Source: Phocoena phocoena (lineage: Eukaryota; Chordata; Mammalia; Artiodactyla; Phocoenidae). Taken from it: 64,000 nucleotides of DNA. The DNA lies in assembly GCF_963924675.1 (NCBI RefSeq), contig NC_089232.1:27974842-28038841 (forward strand). Reading direction: 5' to 3'. The notes under the pieces were generated by a model. That model did no database searches, was not told the DNA's origin, and was given only the letters and a program-made list of their open reading frames with translations. How positions within the stretch are numbered: the stretch's first letter is position 1; every line of letters begins with the position of its first letter. This document shows positions 46,710 through 57,260 of the stretch, in pieces. A program made the translations under genes and the position numbers.

Positions 46710-47067
46710 GGACTTCCCTGGTGGCACAATGGTTAAGAATCCGCCTGCCAACACAGGAGACATGGGTTCAAGCCCTGATCCAGGAAGATCCCACATGCTG
46801 CGGAGCAACAAAGCCCATGCACCACAACTACTGAGCCTGCGCTCTGGAGTCCACAAGCTGCAACTACTGAGTCCGTGAGCCACAACTAATGAAGCCCACG
46901 CGCCTGGAGCCACCCCAACAAGAAGCCTGCGCACCGCAACAAAGAGCAGCCCCCACTCGCCGCAACTAGAGAAAGGCCGTGCACAGCAACAAAGACCCAA
47001 CACAGCCAAAAATAAATAAATAAATAAAAATAAATTTATTTTAAAATTCCATATTTAAAAAAAAAAA
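46710..47067 (+). repeat. CHR-type SINE, long form
   Basis: gacttccctggtggcacaat head, long-form body, tail 'aaaaataaataaataaataa' extended by AT-rich text and poly(A). Duplication aagtccttagag at 46698-46709 and 47068-47079. Confidence 0.93.
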
Positions 47068-47472
47068 AAGTCCTTAGAGAAATCCAAAGACAACAGGGGG
47101 AACAAAAACAAGGTCACCAGAGGAAATTTTAGCCTTTGACACCTACAGCTATAGCAAACAATAAACACAAAATCACCTCTAACCAGATAAACTTATAAAA
47201 CTTCACATTAAAGGTCTATTTACTTCAGTTCCTTTCATATCATATTCATTCAGTACATGCCTGGCTTTCAACAAAAAAAATTACAAGACATACAAGACAT
47301 AAACAAAACTAGTTTGAAGACACAAAGCAAGCATCAGAACCAGAATCAGATAAAGCAGACATATTCAAGTTTCAGTTTGTAAAGATGAAGACGTTTTGGA
47401 GATGGATGGTAGTAAAGATTACAAAACAGTGTGAATGTACTTAATGCCACATAAAAATGGCTAAAATGGAGA
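47068..47472 (+). repeat. Ancient L1 5' UTR / ORF1-start segment
   Basis: Resumes after the SINE with 'agaaatccaaagacaacagg', then 'cagcatcagaaccagaatca'-like text and 'gataaagcagacatattc'. Likely part of the element at 45906. Confidence 0.45.
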
Positions 47473-47603
47473 AATTCCCTGGTGGTCGAGTGGTTAGGAC
47501 TCAATGCTTTCACTGCTGGGGCCATGGCTTCAACCCCTGGTCGAGGAATTCAGATCCTGCAAGCCACGCAGCGCAGCCAAAATAAATAATTTTTTTTTAA
47601 TGG
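47473..47603 (+). repeat. CHR-type SINE, 'aaattccctgg' short form
   Basis: gaaattccctggtggtcgag head, 'tgctttcactgctggggcca', 'ctggtcgaggaattcag' and a short AT-rich tail. No clear duplication. Confidence 0.87.
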
Positions 47604-48560
47604 TAACTTTTATGTTATATATATTTTACTGCAATTTTTTAAAAAAGAAAAAGAAATCAAGTTGGAAAAAAAGAAATGAGCTACCAAACCATGAAAACAC
47701 ATGGGAGGAAACTTAAATGCATATTGCTAAGTGAAAGAAGCCATTCTAAAAAGGCTACATAGGGACTTCCCTGGTGGCACAGTGGTTAAGAATCCGCCTG
47801 CCAATGCAGGGACACAGGTTTAAGCCCTGGTCTGGGAAGATCCCACATGCTGCAGAGCAACTAAGCCTATGTGCCACAACTACTGAGCCTGCACTCTACA
47901 GCCTGCAAGCTACAACTACTGAGCCTGCGTGCGCAATTACTGAAGCCCATGCACCTAGAGCCCATGCTCCGCAATAAGAGAAGCCACCTCAATGAGAAGC
48001 TCGCACACCACAACAAAGAGTAGCCCCCACTCACCGCAAGCAGAGAAAAAGCCCACACACAGCAACAAAGACCTAACACAGTCAAAAATAAATAAATTTA
48101 TTTTTAAAATAAATAAATAATAAAAAATAAAAAGGCTACATATTGTATGATTCTGACTACACGACTTTCTGGAAAAGGCAAAACTGTGGAGACAGTAAAA
48201 ATATCAGCAGCTGCCAGGGTTTCAGAGGAAGAAAGGGAGGGATAAACAGGTAGAGCACACGGATTTTTTTAGGCAGTGAAACTGTTCTGTGTGATACTGT
48301 AATAGTGGACATATGTCATTGTACATTTGTCAAAACCCACAGAATGTACAAAAAGTGGACTCTGATAAAAACATGCACTTCAATTAATAATGTATCAATA
48401 TCGGCTTACCGACTGTAACAAATGTGCCACCCTAATACAAGATGCTAATAATAGAGAAAACAGGGGAGGAAAAAGAGGTACATGAGAATTCTGTACTTTC
48501 TGCTAAACATAAATCTACTCCCAAAAAAGTCTATTAATTAAAATGAAAAAAAAATGATAG
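47604..48560 (+). repeat. Ancient L1 3' end (split by a SINE)
   Basis: 'agaaatgagctaccaaacca' (as at 45480), 'ttgtatgattctgactacac', 'gacatatgtcattgtacatt', 'ctactcccaaaaaagtctat'. A paralogue of 45476-45785 from another insertion. Confidence 0.7.
47762..48128 (+). repeat. CHR-type SINE, long form
   Basis: gggacttccctggtggcaca head, long-form body with an extra 'ctacaactactgagcc' unit, AT-rich tail. The 14-bp duplication aaaaaggctacata occurs at 47748-47761 and 48129-48142. Confidence 0.94.
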
Positions 48561-48737
48561 CTACCTGTGACAAGACCAACAAGGAAATATAAGATGTGAA
48601 TACTCTATAAACAAACTACATCTATGGATATTATAGAACACTCCAGCCTAGGGTAGCAGAATACACCTCAGCATACATGGAACAACTCCAGGACAGACCA
48701 TATGTTAGGCCATAAAACAAGCCTCAAATTTTTTAAA

Positions 48738-48820
48738 AATTTTATTTTATTGAAGTATAAGTGATTCACAATGTTGTGTTAATTTCTGCTGTACAGCACA
48801 GTGACTCAATTATACACATA
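48738..48820 (-). repeat. Tiny 3'-end L1 insertion (inverted)
   Basis: About 83 bp matching the reverse complement of the last bases of the young L1 3' UTR (compare 42485-42560): 'gtgttaatttctgctgtaca'. An 18-bp duplication agcctcaaattttttaaa lies at 48720-48737 and 48821-48838. A very short 5'-truncated retroinsertion. Confidence 0.85.
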
Positions 48821-49196
48821 AGCCTCAAATTTTTTAAATAACTGAAATCATGGAAAGTATATTCTCCAACCAAAATGGAATGAAATTAGAAATCAATAAC
48901 AGAAGGAAATTGAGGAAATTCACAAATACGTGGAAATCAAGCAACAGACTCCTAAATAACCAACGGGTCAAAAAAAGAAATCACAAAGAGAATTTTCAAA
49001 CATTTTGAGATAGACAACAGGCAGAAAACAACCCAAATGTCCATCAACTGATGAATGGATAAAAAAATGTAGTATATCCATAAAATGTAATATTATTAAG
49101 TCATAAAAAGGAATGAAAAATTGATGTTATATACATGGATGTTTCCTAAAAACATTATGCTAAGTGAAAGAGTCCAGTCATAAGACCATATATTGG

Positions 49197-49303
49197 AATT
49201 CGCTGGTGGTCCAGTGGTTAGGATTCGGTGCTCTCATTGCCAAGGCCCTGGGTTCGATCACTGCTGGGGGAACTAAGATCCTGAAAGCTGTGTGGCATGC
49301 ACT
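49197..49303 (+). repeat. CHR-type SINE, short form without A tail
   Basis: gaattcgctggtggtccagt head, 'gttcgatcactgctggggga' and an end at 'gtgtggcatgcac'. No poly(A) and no clear target duplication. Confidence 0.85.
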
Positions 49304-49640
49304 ACATATTATATGATTCCATTTATATTAAAGGCCCAGAATAGGCAAATCTAAAGAGAGAGAAAGTAGATTAATGGTTGCTTAGCAGAATGGAAGCTAG
49401 AGGGGTGATAGCTAAAGTATACAGGGTTTCTTTTTGAGGTAATGAAAAAATTGTTCTAAAATTGTGGTGATGGCTGCACATATCTATTAATTTACTGAAA
49501 CCACTGAATTGTGCATTAAAATTCAGGGTAATTGTATGGTATTTGAATTATATCTCAACAAAACTGTTAAAAATGTTTTTAAATAAGCCAGGTAAGCATT
49601 CAGCACATTAAGTAAAATTAAATAAAATATACCTAGGGAA

Positions 49641-50457
49641 ATAGTAAAAGATGAGAACTGAAATTAATGAATTAAATGATGAAAAGCAATAGAATTAAAC
49701 TTAAATCTAAGAGCTGTTTCCTTGGATGAAAACAATTAACAAGACAAATCCATAGCTAGTCAGATCAAGAGAAGAATAAAATATAATCATATAAAATCTG
49801 GAATGAGAAATGGAAATAACCACAGATGCAGTAGAAAAAAATAAAGAATACTATGTAACACTCCATTATAATTAACCAGAAACCCTTGCTGAAATGATTT
49901 TCTAGAAAAACCATAAATTACAAAATTAACCCAAGAAAAGTGAGAGAGTATATACAGATTATAACCCTGAAAGGAATCCAGAGGCACAGTAGTTTCACAA
50001 GTGATTATTTTTCAAACATGCAAGAAAATTTTACATTATTTAAACTGTTCCAAGACACAGAAAAATAAAAATCTTCCCAGTACCTTGCAGAAAAACGGCA
50101 TAATTCTGATTCCAAATTTGACAAAGAAAGGTCAAGAAAACTTTTTTTTAAAAAACTTAAACCATTATCATTTATCGAATATCTACAAATAAAATCCAGC
50201 ACTTCCTTAAGAGAAAAATACACAATAACTGATAGTTTTTATCCTATGAGCACAAGAAAGGATTAATACTAAGAATAAAATCTGTATTAACAGGTCAAAA
50301 AAGATTAAGAATTGTACAGTGTAGATAAATTTGGAGATGGGGAGCAGGAAGGTGTAGGGTTTCAGGCCTGTGTTCTCTCCTTCTATGAAATGGTAACCTG
50401 TTGATAGGAGAATGCTGAACATTGGGTGAAATCTAGAGGATAAGAGTGAAAAAGCAG
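49641..50457 (+). repeat. Ancient L1 ORF2 fragments
   Basis: 'agagctgtttccttggatga', 'ctagtcagatcaagagaaga', 'agatgcagtagaaaaaaata', 'gaccagaaacccttgctgaa'-like text to about 50290. The rest to 50457 is not clearly L1. Confidence 0.55.
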
Positions 50458-50660
50458 GGCTTCCCTGGTGGCGCAGTGGTTGAGAGTCCACCTGCCGATG
50501 CAGGGGACACGGGTTCATGCCCTGGTCTGGGAAGATCCCACATGCCGCGGAGCGGCTAGGCCCGTGAGCCATGGCCGCTGAGCCTGCGTGTCCAGAGCCT
50601 GTGCTCCGCAACAGGAGAGGCCACAACAGTGAGAGGCCCGCATACCGCAAAAAAAAAAAA
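50458..50660 (+). repeat. CHR-2-like SINE
   Basis: gggcttccctggtggcgcag head, CHR-2 body and poly(A). Imperfect duplication gagtgaaaaagcag / gactgaaaaagcag (50444-50457; 50661-50674). Confidence 0.93.
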
Positions 50661-50745
50661 GACTGAAAAAGCAGAAGCAGCTGAAGGAGGAAACATAAAA
50701 AGATTTCCAAGCACTGTTGATGACCCATTTAAAAGTTGGAGACCA

Positions 50746-51101
50746 GACTTCCCTGGTGGTGCAGTGGTTAAGAATCTGCCTGCCAATGCAGGGGACACGG
50801 GTTCAATCCCTGGTCCAGGAAGATCCCACATGCCATGGAGCAACTAAGCTCATGCACCACAACTACTGAGCCTACATGCTGCAACTACTGAAGCCCAGGC
50901 ACTCTAGGGCCTGCGTGCCACAACCACTGAGTCCGTGTGCTGCAACTACTGAAGCATGCACGCCTAGAACCCAGTGCTCCACAACAAGAGAAGCCACCGC
51001 AATGAGAAGCCCTCTCACTGCAATGAAGAGTAGCCCCCACTCACCGCAACTAGAGAAAGCCCGCACACAGCAATGAAGACCTAATGCAGCCAAAAAAAAA
51101 A
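50746..51101 (+). repeat. CHR-type SINE, long form
   Basis: gacttccctggtggtgcagt head, long-form body and poly(A). The flanks aaaagttggagacca (50731-50745) and aaaagttggagtcca indicate a target duplication. Confidence 0.93.
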
Positions 51102-51182
51102 AAAAAGTTGGAGTCCAAGTGGTCAAAAGGTACAAACTTCCAGTTATAAGATAAATAAGTACTAGGGATGCAATGCACAACA

Positions 51183-51440
51183 TGATAAATATAATTAACA
51201 CTGCTGTATGTTATATATGAAAATTGTTAAGAGTAAATCCTAAGAGTTCTCAACACCAGAAAAAAAATTTTTTTCTATTTCTTTAATTTTCTAGCTATAT
51301 GAGATGACTTATTGTGATAACCATTTCATGATGTATATAAGTCAAATCATTATGCTGTATATCTTAAACTTATACAGTGCTTTATGTCAATTATATTCAA
51401 TAAAACTGGAAGAAAAGTAAATAAACAATAAAACTAAAAG
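51183..51440 (+). repeat. Ancient L1 3' end
   Basis: Same L1 3' terminus as 13898-14150: 'aattaacactgctgtatgtt', 'ttcatgatgtatataagtca', 'caataaaactggaagaaaag'. Confidence 0.75.
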
Positions 51441-51924
51441 AAAAAAAAAGTTGAAGACCAAGAATTTCTATGATACCAATCCACAGAATTGAATTATTTT
51501 CCCTAGCACAGTTCAGAAATTTAGGTTTAGGAATTACAAGTAGAGGTGTTTGAAATGGTCCATGTTGAATGGTCTGTAGGACCAGCATAAGACCAATACA
51601 GCAAGGGCTCACTTCCCTGAACTCAAAAAAACTTGGTTGTAAGGCGGGTCATATTTTGCATTGAACTTAAAACAGTTCCACGCCTTAGCTCAGTTTCATT
51701 AATAGGACTTGCAAACTTAATCAACACCTTACAGATCACCACTAGAACATCCTAATTGCCTACTAAGAGAGATACATGAGAGTGGATCAAATATTACAAT
51801 TTTGTCATTTAACTTGAGACTAGACTGAATGAAATTAATGTTTCCTATCATTTGGTGTCTTCCTTTGAATACACTGAATTAAATACTACACAACAAACTC
51901 ATCTTCAAAAATTTTATAGTTCAA

Positions 51925-52325
51925 GGCTTCCCTGGTGGTGCAGTGGTTAAGAATCTGCCTGCCAATACAAGGCACACGGGTTCCAGCCTTGGCCCGGGAA
52001 GATCCCACATGCCGCAGAGCAACTAAGCCCATGTGCCACAACTACTGAGCCTGCACGCCTAGAGCCTGTGCTCCGCAAAAAGAGAAGCTACCGTGGGCTT
52101 CCCTGGTGGCGCAGTGGTTGGGAGCCCGCCTGCCGCTGCGGGGGGGGCGCGAGTTCGTGCCCCGGTCCAGGAGGATCCTGCGTGCCGCAGAGCGGCTGGG
52201 ACCGTTGGCCATGGCCGCTGGGCCTGCACGTTCAGAGCCTGTGCTCCGCCCCCGCTCACCGCAACTAGAGAAAGACCACGTACAGCAACGAAGACCCAAC
52301 ACAGCCAAAAATAAATTAATTTAAA
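51925..52325 (+). repeat. Chimeric SINE: CHR-2 head inside a long-form CHR element
   Basis: 51925-52094 is the 5' part of a long-form SINE, up to 'gagaagctaccgt'. 52095-52249 is a CHR-2-like head and middle. 52250-52325 returns to the long-form 3' part ('cccgctcaccgcaactagag' to 'aaaataaattaat'). The inner element has no A tail, and about 35 bp of the outer element is missing at the right junction. Confidence 0.85.
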
Positions 52326-53079
52326 AGAAATGTTATAATAAATTTCTAGCAAGAAATATATTAAAGTTTCTCCTTTAAACATTTTCCAACTTACACCAGT
52401 AAATCTTAATATGTTAGTGAACAAAAAATTATTTTAATACTCTTTATATCATCTTAAAACTACCTTTAATACAGCACATCACCCACACCTTCATATACCC
52501 TCCAAGGTAAATAGGACAATATCTGATTTCTCTCAAAAACAGAAACAAAACACCTCTACGGAAAAAGCACTCTGGGCTCTAAGAAGCAACATCTTATATT
52601 ACACATAGATAGATCACTGTTAGACAGGATAATAATTTTTTCACACTGGCTGTAATAAGCGGTAAAGTGGTTTAATTAAAATCTTCTCGGAATATTAAAT
52701 TTATATATTAATAGTTATTCAAACAAGAAGTCATGGAACAAAATTAAAGTTAGGAGACCTCATCCACAAGTGTGGCTTTAATTATGGTCCATATGTAGAC
52801 AACTTACAACTTGACATGTCCAGCCCAGACCCCTCCTCTGATCTCTAAAACCAAACCCACAATCTTAACACCCATCCCAACCATCCCATCACCCCACACC
52901 ATGGCCACCACCCCTACCATAAACCTGGCCATATTTCAACCATTTATCCAATAACCTGACACCTTCTTGCCCTAGTGTTCCACATCTAATCCACTATTAG
53001 TGTAAAAATAATGTAAAATTAGTGTATCAGTGTGATTACTTTACCTCTTAAATATCTCTCGAATCAGTCTACGTTTTTC

Positions 53080-53755
53080 TATATCCACCAACACTTCCTT
53101 ATTCCAAAATACCATCATCATCATTTGCCTGGCAATACTGCAATGACCTCCTAATTAGCATCCCTGACTTATTATTGCAGCTCCCCACCCCACCCTGCTG
53201 TCAAAGCTGTTCTCTACTGTGCTACAAAGTGATCTTTCTGAAACACAAATCTTATCCTATACCCCTTTGTTTAAAACATTTTCAATGACTTCCCAGGATA
53301 AAGCTTCCAAATCCCTTGCATAGCACACAAAGCCTTGAAGTCTCTGCTCAACCCATATTGGCTTTTGGTTCCTTGAAAATGCCACACTCTCTCTTACTGA
53401 CAGTACCTTTCTTCTATGTGCCTTTCCCTTAGCTGCAAAGCTCCTTCCTTTTTCACTTCACCTAGTTGACTGTAACCTGTCTTCAGATCTCAGCTTGTCA
53501 TAACTTCCTCAGGGAAGCTTTCCCCAGCTTCACTGGCAAGATGAGATTCCCTTATTGAATGTTTTCAAAGCATGTTAGCACATATCAATTTTACTTTTAT
53601 TTTTGTGACCCAACTGAATTTTGTCTGCCTCCCTTTCTAGACTGCGTACACTAGAAAAGCAGAGACAACAAATGTTTGGGTTCACCAAGGTTCCATAGCA
53701 ACCAGCACAATGTGTGGCCCATGAAGAATGCTCAATAATATATGTTCAGTGAACT
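53080..53755 (+). repeat. L2 LINE fragment
   Basis: 'ttcaatgacttcccaggata', 'aaagccttgaagtctctgct', 'cctcagggaagctttcccca', 'tgctcaataatatatgttca': an L2 3' region of about 0.65 kb in consensus order. No open frame. Confidence 0.75.
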
Positions 53756-53865
53756 CAGCACCGATTGGAATATTTACCAGGCAAAACAACAACTATTACT
53801 CTTTAATGATCAACAGTCTACAGCATCCATGTCCAGCAGAACTTTCTGTAGTGATGAAATTATTC

Positions 53866-54012
53866 TATATCTGCACTGTCCAATTACATAGCCACTAGTC
53901 AAGTGTGACTACTGAGCATTGTTCGTACAACAGAAGCACTGAATTTTTAATTTTAACAAATTAAGATGTAAGGAGCCACACGCTATGACTACTGTATTGA
54001 ACGGCACAGGCC
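53866..54012. repeat. Palindromic DNA-transposon MITE
   Basis: 'ctgcactgtccaattacata...gccactag' at the left and 'actgtattgaacggcacagg' at the right are imperfect inverted ends around an AT-rich centre. This is the 'tgtccaatacagtagccactag' class of mammalian hAT MITE; the family name is not certain. Confidence 0.6.
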
Positions 54013-54919
54013 TATATAGTCTTTCTTCTGTCTTTTCAATTGTTGTACCTTGTTGTTTTACTCTGCACAGTTGACATCTTGTCTAAGGAGCAGTCCTAGA
54101 CAATAAACCTTAGGTTTCTTTTTGTCCCCACAATGTACCTTTCACAGAATAGAAATTTCATAAATGTCTGATGACTAGATATCTGAATCGTACAGCAAAC
54201 CTTTCCTTTGTCCCTGAAAAGGAATCAATTAAATGCAGTTATTTTCAAAATGATCTTCAGGAGGCAACCATAAAATCAGCTCTTTCTAGTTTTCCAGACA
54301 GTTGGGAGCTGCAACTTAAGCCTCCTGCGTTTCTAAGCCCCTCCTACCGGCTGGGGACCCCTTTATTGCTACAAACGAGAGGTCAGAGAAGCACAGTTGG
54401 CAAGAAGCCTCTAGAGACTAACTACTCAAAGGGTGCACAGAATCCACTCTGCTCCCTCAAGGGCAGTCCCGCCCTTCAGGCAAACTAATCTCCTAATTGT
54501 CTCCCCAACAAGATAGTCCCTGGGAAACCACTGTCTCCACTCCTACAATGCCCTTTTCCCCTCCCTCAGGGTATAAGGCCCACCTCCTCCCCAGAGCGTT
54601 TCTTAACCACAATATTGGCTCCTCTGAACATCTGGAGTAATTTAAAAAGCCCAGGGGAGAGAGGGAGGGTGGGGAGGTAACAAGAGAGATCTTTGCCTGA
54701 AAAGAACAGGAGACTTGGAGTAGTCGGCCAGAAGCCTGGGCAAGAGTCGGGGCCTAGGAGACAAAATGGCCCTACAAGCCTTTAAAAGCACGCGTACTAT
54801 TTGTCAGGCACCATGACAGGCAGAGAGCAAGAGGAAGAAGCCCTCAAGGGAGAGCAGGCAAAGCGCTCAGGGACCACCCTGCCCGACGGCCGCCCATACC
54901 CCTCCCCGACCCGGCTCAC

Positions 54920-55204
54920 CTTCCCCGGGCTAGTCAGCTCGCCCTCCGAACAGCTGTGCCTGGGGAGCGACGGCTGAGGCAAAGTCCGGCCGGGGTGCGC
55001 CTGCAGCCAGGCTTTGGCCTCCTCATCCTCCTCGTCGTCCGTACTCTCCCGACGCTGGCTCTCGTAGTTAAAATCCGCGTCCGGCTCCCGCCCCTCCTCT
55101 TCCTCCATCTCCTCCACCATCACCACGTCGTACTCGTCCAAGTTCTCCGCCGCTTCCTCCTCCTCCTCGAGCTCTCCTGGCCACGATATGTCCTCTAGCT
55201 CCAT
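54920..55204 (-). CDS. ALMS1: ALMS1 exon 1 (start codon, acidic N-terminus)
   Basis: First coding exon of ALMS1, a very large centrosome and ciliary basal-body protein needed for cilium maintenance (known biology). The 95 codons open with MELEDISWPGEL, run into a Glu-rich tract, and contain DDEEDEEAKAWLQAHPGR, which matches the human N-terminus as I remember it. The chosen ATG at 55204 has A at -3 and G at +4 (good Kozak context) and aligns with the human start. An in-frame TTG 18 bases upstream is not needed. The exon ends in phase 0 at AAG|gtgagc (54919). The human protein has a longer, length-variable Glu/Ala tract here; this copy has a short one. The exon lies in a CpG island and joins exon 2, 22.6 kb away. 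Confidence 0.95.
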
Positions 55205-55225
55205 ATTGGCGTCTGGCTCCAAGAG

Positions 55226-55287
55226 GCTGAAGAGGAGGAGAGGGGAGAGGGGAGGGGGGAGGGGGGAGGGAAGGGAGGGGAAGAGAA
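55226..55287 (+). repeat. Purine/G-run tract in the ALMS1 5' UTR region
   Basis: About 60 bases made only of G and A on the plus strand, with at least six runs of three or more G. The ALMS1 transcript would carry the pyrimidine complement, 22-83 nt upstream of the ATG. The G-rich template strand could form a quadruplex. Confidence 0.7.
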
Positions 55288-55382
55288 CCTACTGGCGGTT
55301 GTGGCCGCGCGCAGGCGCGGAGACCGCCGGCGCCTCGCGCCGGCGCCGCGCGGACTGGTCGGGGCAGGGAGTGCGCGCGCTT

Positions 55383-55397
55383 GTTGCTAAGGGTGCC
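55383..55397 (-). promoter_or_regulatory. X-box-like RFX site
   Basis: On the minus strand the sequence reads gggcacccttagcaac. The right half AGCAAC fits the RGYAAC half of the RFX X-box; the left half is imperfect. RFX control of ciliary genes, including human ALMS1 together with Sp1, is established knowledge as I recall it. It lies about 180 bp upstream of the ATG, a typical X-box distance. Confidence 0.5.
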
Positions 55398-55721
55398 CCG
55401 CGGGGACCGCGGGAAGTTCAGAGGGGCGGAGCTGCTGACAGGCGACGCTGACGCCTCGCCCCCGTCACGAGATGGGATCTTGCTCACACTACTGTAAACT
55501 CACAATAAACCCGGATTGGGCTCCTGTCGGAAGAGCGGAGAATTTAGTCCTCGGCTGGGCCGGGCCAAAATTGAATTTTGCCCCTGCACAGAGGGACGAT
55601 CAGACCCTCGGACAAACCCAAAATAATCAAACCTAAAAATTATAAATTTTTAAAGGTTGAGTGCCTAATGTATGACAGGCTGTATCATGGGCACTTGAAC
55701 CTAACAGTGGAAAAGTGTCAG

Positions 55722-55905
55722 AGGCAGTAGAGGGTTAAGTAAGAACTGGGCTCTGGTATCAGAAAGATGGGACTGAATCCAAACATGGCCACTTAACAGC
55801 AGTGAGACTAAGCCTCTATGAAATGAGGTAATAGGCCCTCGCATAGGATGGTTGTGATAGTTAAGGGAGATAACCAATATGAAGGACTTAGTGGTAGGTA
55901 TTATT
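55722..55905 (-). repeat. MIR SINE fragment
   Basis: 'ggctctggtatcagaaagat', 'ctatgaaatgaggtaatagg', 'ggttgtgatagttaagggag' follow the inverted MIR. Confidence 0.6.
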
Positions 55906-55924
55906 TGTTGATTATTGTACAGTA

Positions 55925-56030
55925 ACATTAAATGCTTACAGTTCTGTGAGACAAGTATTATTACCATTTTGTATTTGAAGAATCTAAGCCTCAGAAAAAT
56001 AACTTGCCCAATGTCTCTTACCTCGTTAAG
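55925..56030 (+). repeat. MIR SINE fragment (opposite orientation)
   Basis: 'tctgtgagacaagtattatt', 'ccattttgtatttgaagaat', 'aaaataacttgcccaatg' match the MIR core in the direct orientation, beside an inverted MIR. Confidence 0.55.
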
Positions 56031-56379
56031 GGGCTTGGCAATGCCATCCCAGGCCTTCTGTAAGTCCAGTAGTTGCCCTTGCCCAGACCTATCAGCTAAA
56101 AAAGGATAAAAGAGCAAATATTTATACTGATAGTACCTACCTTTGGGGGTTAGTCAATGATTTCAAAATGCTTTAAAAACAAAGGTTTCCCTATCACTTA
56201 AGAACCCCTATGAAATGAATGGCAAATTAAAGAATCTTGAGATCCTTTGCTATTATCTAAGGAGATAGCCACAATTAAAGTGGAGTCCAGCAAAAAATTC
56301 TTCACGGTATTACCCACAAAAGCAGAGATAAATTGGCAACCAACATTGGTGGCATAAATTAGGGGTATTGCCAAGGATG

Positions 56380-57260
56380 TAGGTCCTATCTGCCAATGAC
56401 TCAATCCTGGCAAAACTATAAAGATAGAATATGGACTGGAGCCCAAAGCCTCAGTGCTCCTTTGAACACCTCGAAATGAACTATGAGTACATACAAATAC
56501 AATTCTTTTTATGGTAGATTGAAGATTTTCCCTGCTGGAGAGCTATGGCTGTAATGGTGGGGAAAAAATTGCTTGATTTTATATTTCTGACTTGAGAAAT
56601 TCCAATGTACCTCTCCTGTAACAGGGTCACACATTTCACTGACACTATCATTAAGTAATTCTGTAAAGCTTTACCATTTACTTAGAAACTCCACTGTCCT
56701 TATCATCTACAAATGTCAGGAAAAATAAAGGGGACTAATGGAATTATAAAACTAATTATCAAAGCTCTCAGAAACCCTCAAACTTCCAAGGCTCAAAGAA
56801 CTTCTGTTTACCTTGATAGCAATAACATGAACCATTCTAGGATATACATATCTCCTTCTGAGTTAATAATAGACTGCCTCATGTATTTGGGAATTACTTC
56901 CAGTACTGGATTCTACCTTGATGCAAGCTGATATGACTAATTACTGCAGGGGGCCCACACAATAACTACTGCTTTATGAACAATAGGTAGGAGCTGCATT
57001 TCCAAAGCACCCACCTAAGCAAACTTTGCATGACCTCAAAGCTGGAGATTTGATCTTTCTGAAAAAACATCAGAAGAAAACTTCCCATGAACCTCAATGG
57101 AAAAGACCTTATTAGGCACTGCTAACAACTGACTCAGCAGTAAAATTCCAAGGCATTGATCTTGGGTTCACGTTTCCCAGCTAAAAATACATGCATCATT
57201 TTTGCCTGACTACTGGACGTCCATTCCTTTGGAAGACTGAAGATCCTTGGGAATTCTCCA
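56380..57260 (+). pseudogene. Gammaretrovirus-like (ERV1) pol integrase remnant
   Basis: Conceptual translation in shifting frames shows the order of a gammaretroviral integrase: a core stretch near 56520-56780 with an HCPYH motif and an SGKIKGTNG-like segment, then a C-terminal part near 57030-57190 (KAGDLIFLKK, WKR-like). Many stops and frameshifts separate these pieces; there is no usable frame. Family assignment is by pattern only. It lies upstream of ALMS1 in sense opposite to the gene. Confidence 0.65.

Larger units (their letters stand above)
48561..49640 (+). repeat. Ancient L1 ORF2 and 3' end
   Basis: 'actccaggacagaccatatg', 'ggccataaaacaagcctcaa', 'aatgtccatcaactgatgaa', 'ctaagtgaaagagtccagtc', 'gaattatatctcaacaaaac'. 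Interrupted by an inverted mini-L1 (48738) and a SINE (49197). Confidence 0.75.
32335..54919 (-). other. ALMS1 intron 1
   Basis: 22.6 kb. About 34.1-52.3 kb is almost solid L1 and SINE. 32546-34148, 51441-51924, 52326-53079 and 54013-54919 show nothing I can name; 52810-53050 is C-rich. A short Ala/Cys-free frame at 54171-54488 has no recognisable product. Confidence 0.85.
54830..55480 (-). promoter_or_regulatory. ALMS1: CpG island and promoter region of ALMS1
   Basis: GC- and CpG-dense block covering exon 1 and about 280 bp upstream, in sharp contrast with AT-rich flanks. There is no obvious TATA box at a fixed distance. A GC box (ggggcgg, 55423-55429), a CRE-like half site (cgtca, 55463-55467) and, just outside, a CCAAT on the minus strand (about 55513-55518) are visible. 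This fits a housekeeping-type promoter. The transcription start cannot be fixed from sequence. Confidence 0.8.

Noticed and set aside
54171..54488. 105-codon frame at the 5' end of ALMS1 intron 1
   Set aside because: Opposite strand to ALMS1, no motif or splice-site support; probably chance in a less AT-rich stretch.
54956..55198. Plus-strand frame antisense to ALMS1 exon 1
   Set aside because: Mirror of the acidic coding sequence, Leu-rich with no recognisable features.
55205..55222. TTG-initiated N-terminal extension of ALMS1 exon 1
   Set aside because: The next codon set is preceded by CTT; a TTG start is not credible here, and the downstream ATG has a good Kozak context and aligns with the human start.
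55068..55487. 139-codon frame overlapping ALMS1 exon 1 on the same strand
   Set aside because: Low-complexity Arg/Gly/Ala-rich product of a GC-rich CpG island in a different frame from ALMS1; a compositional artefact.
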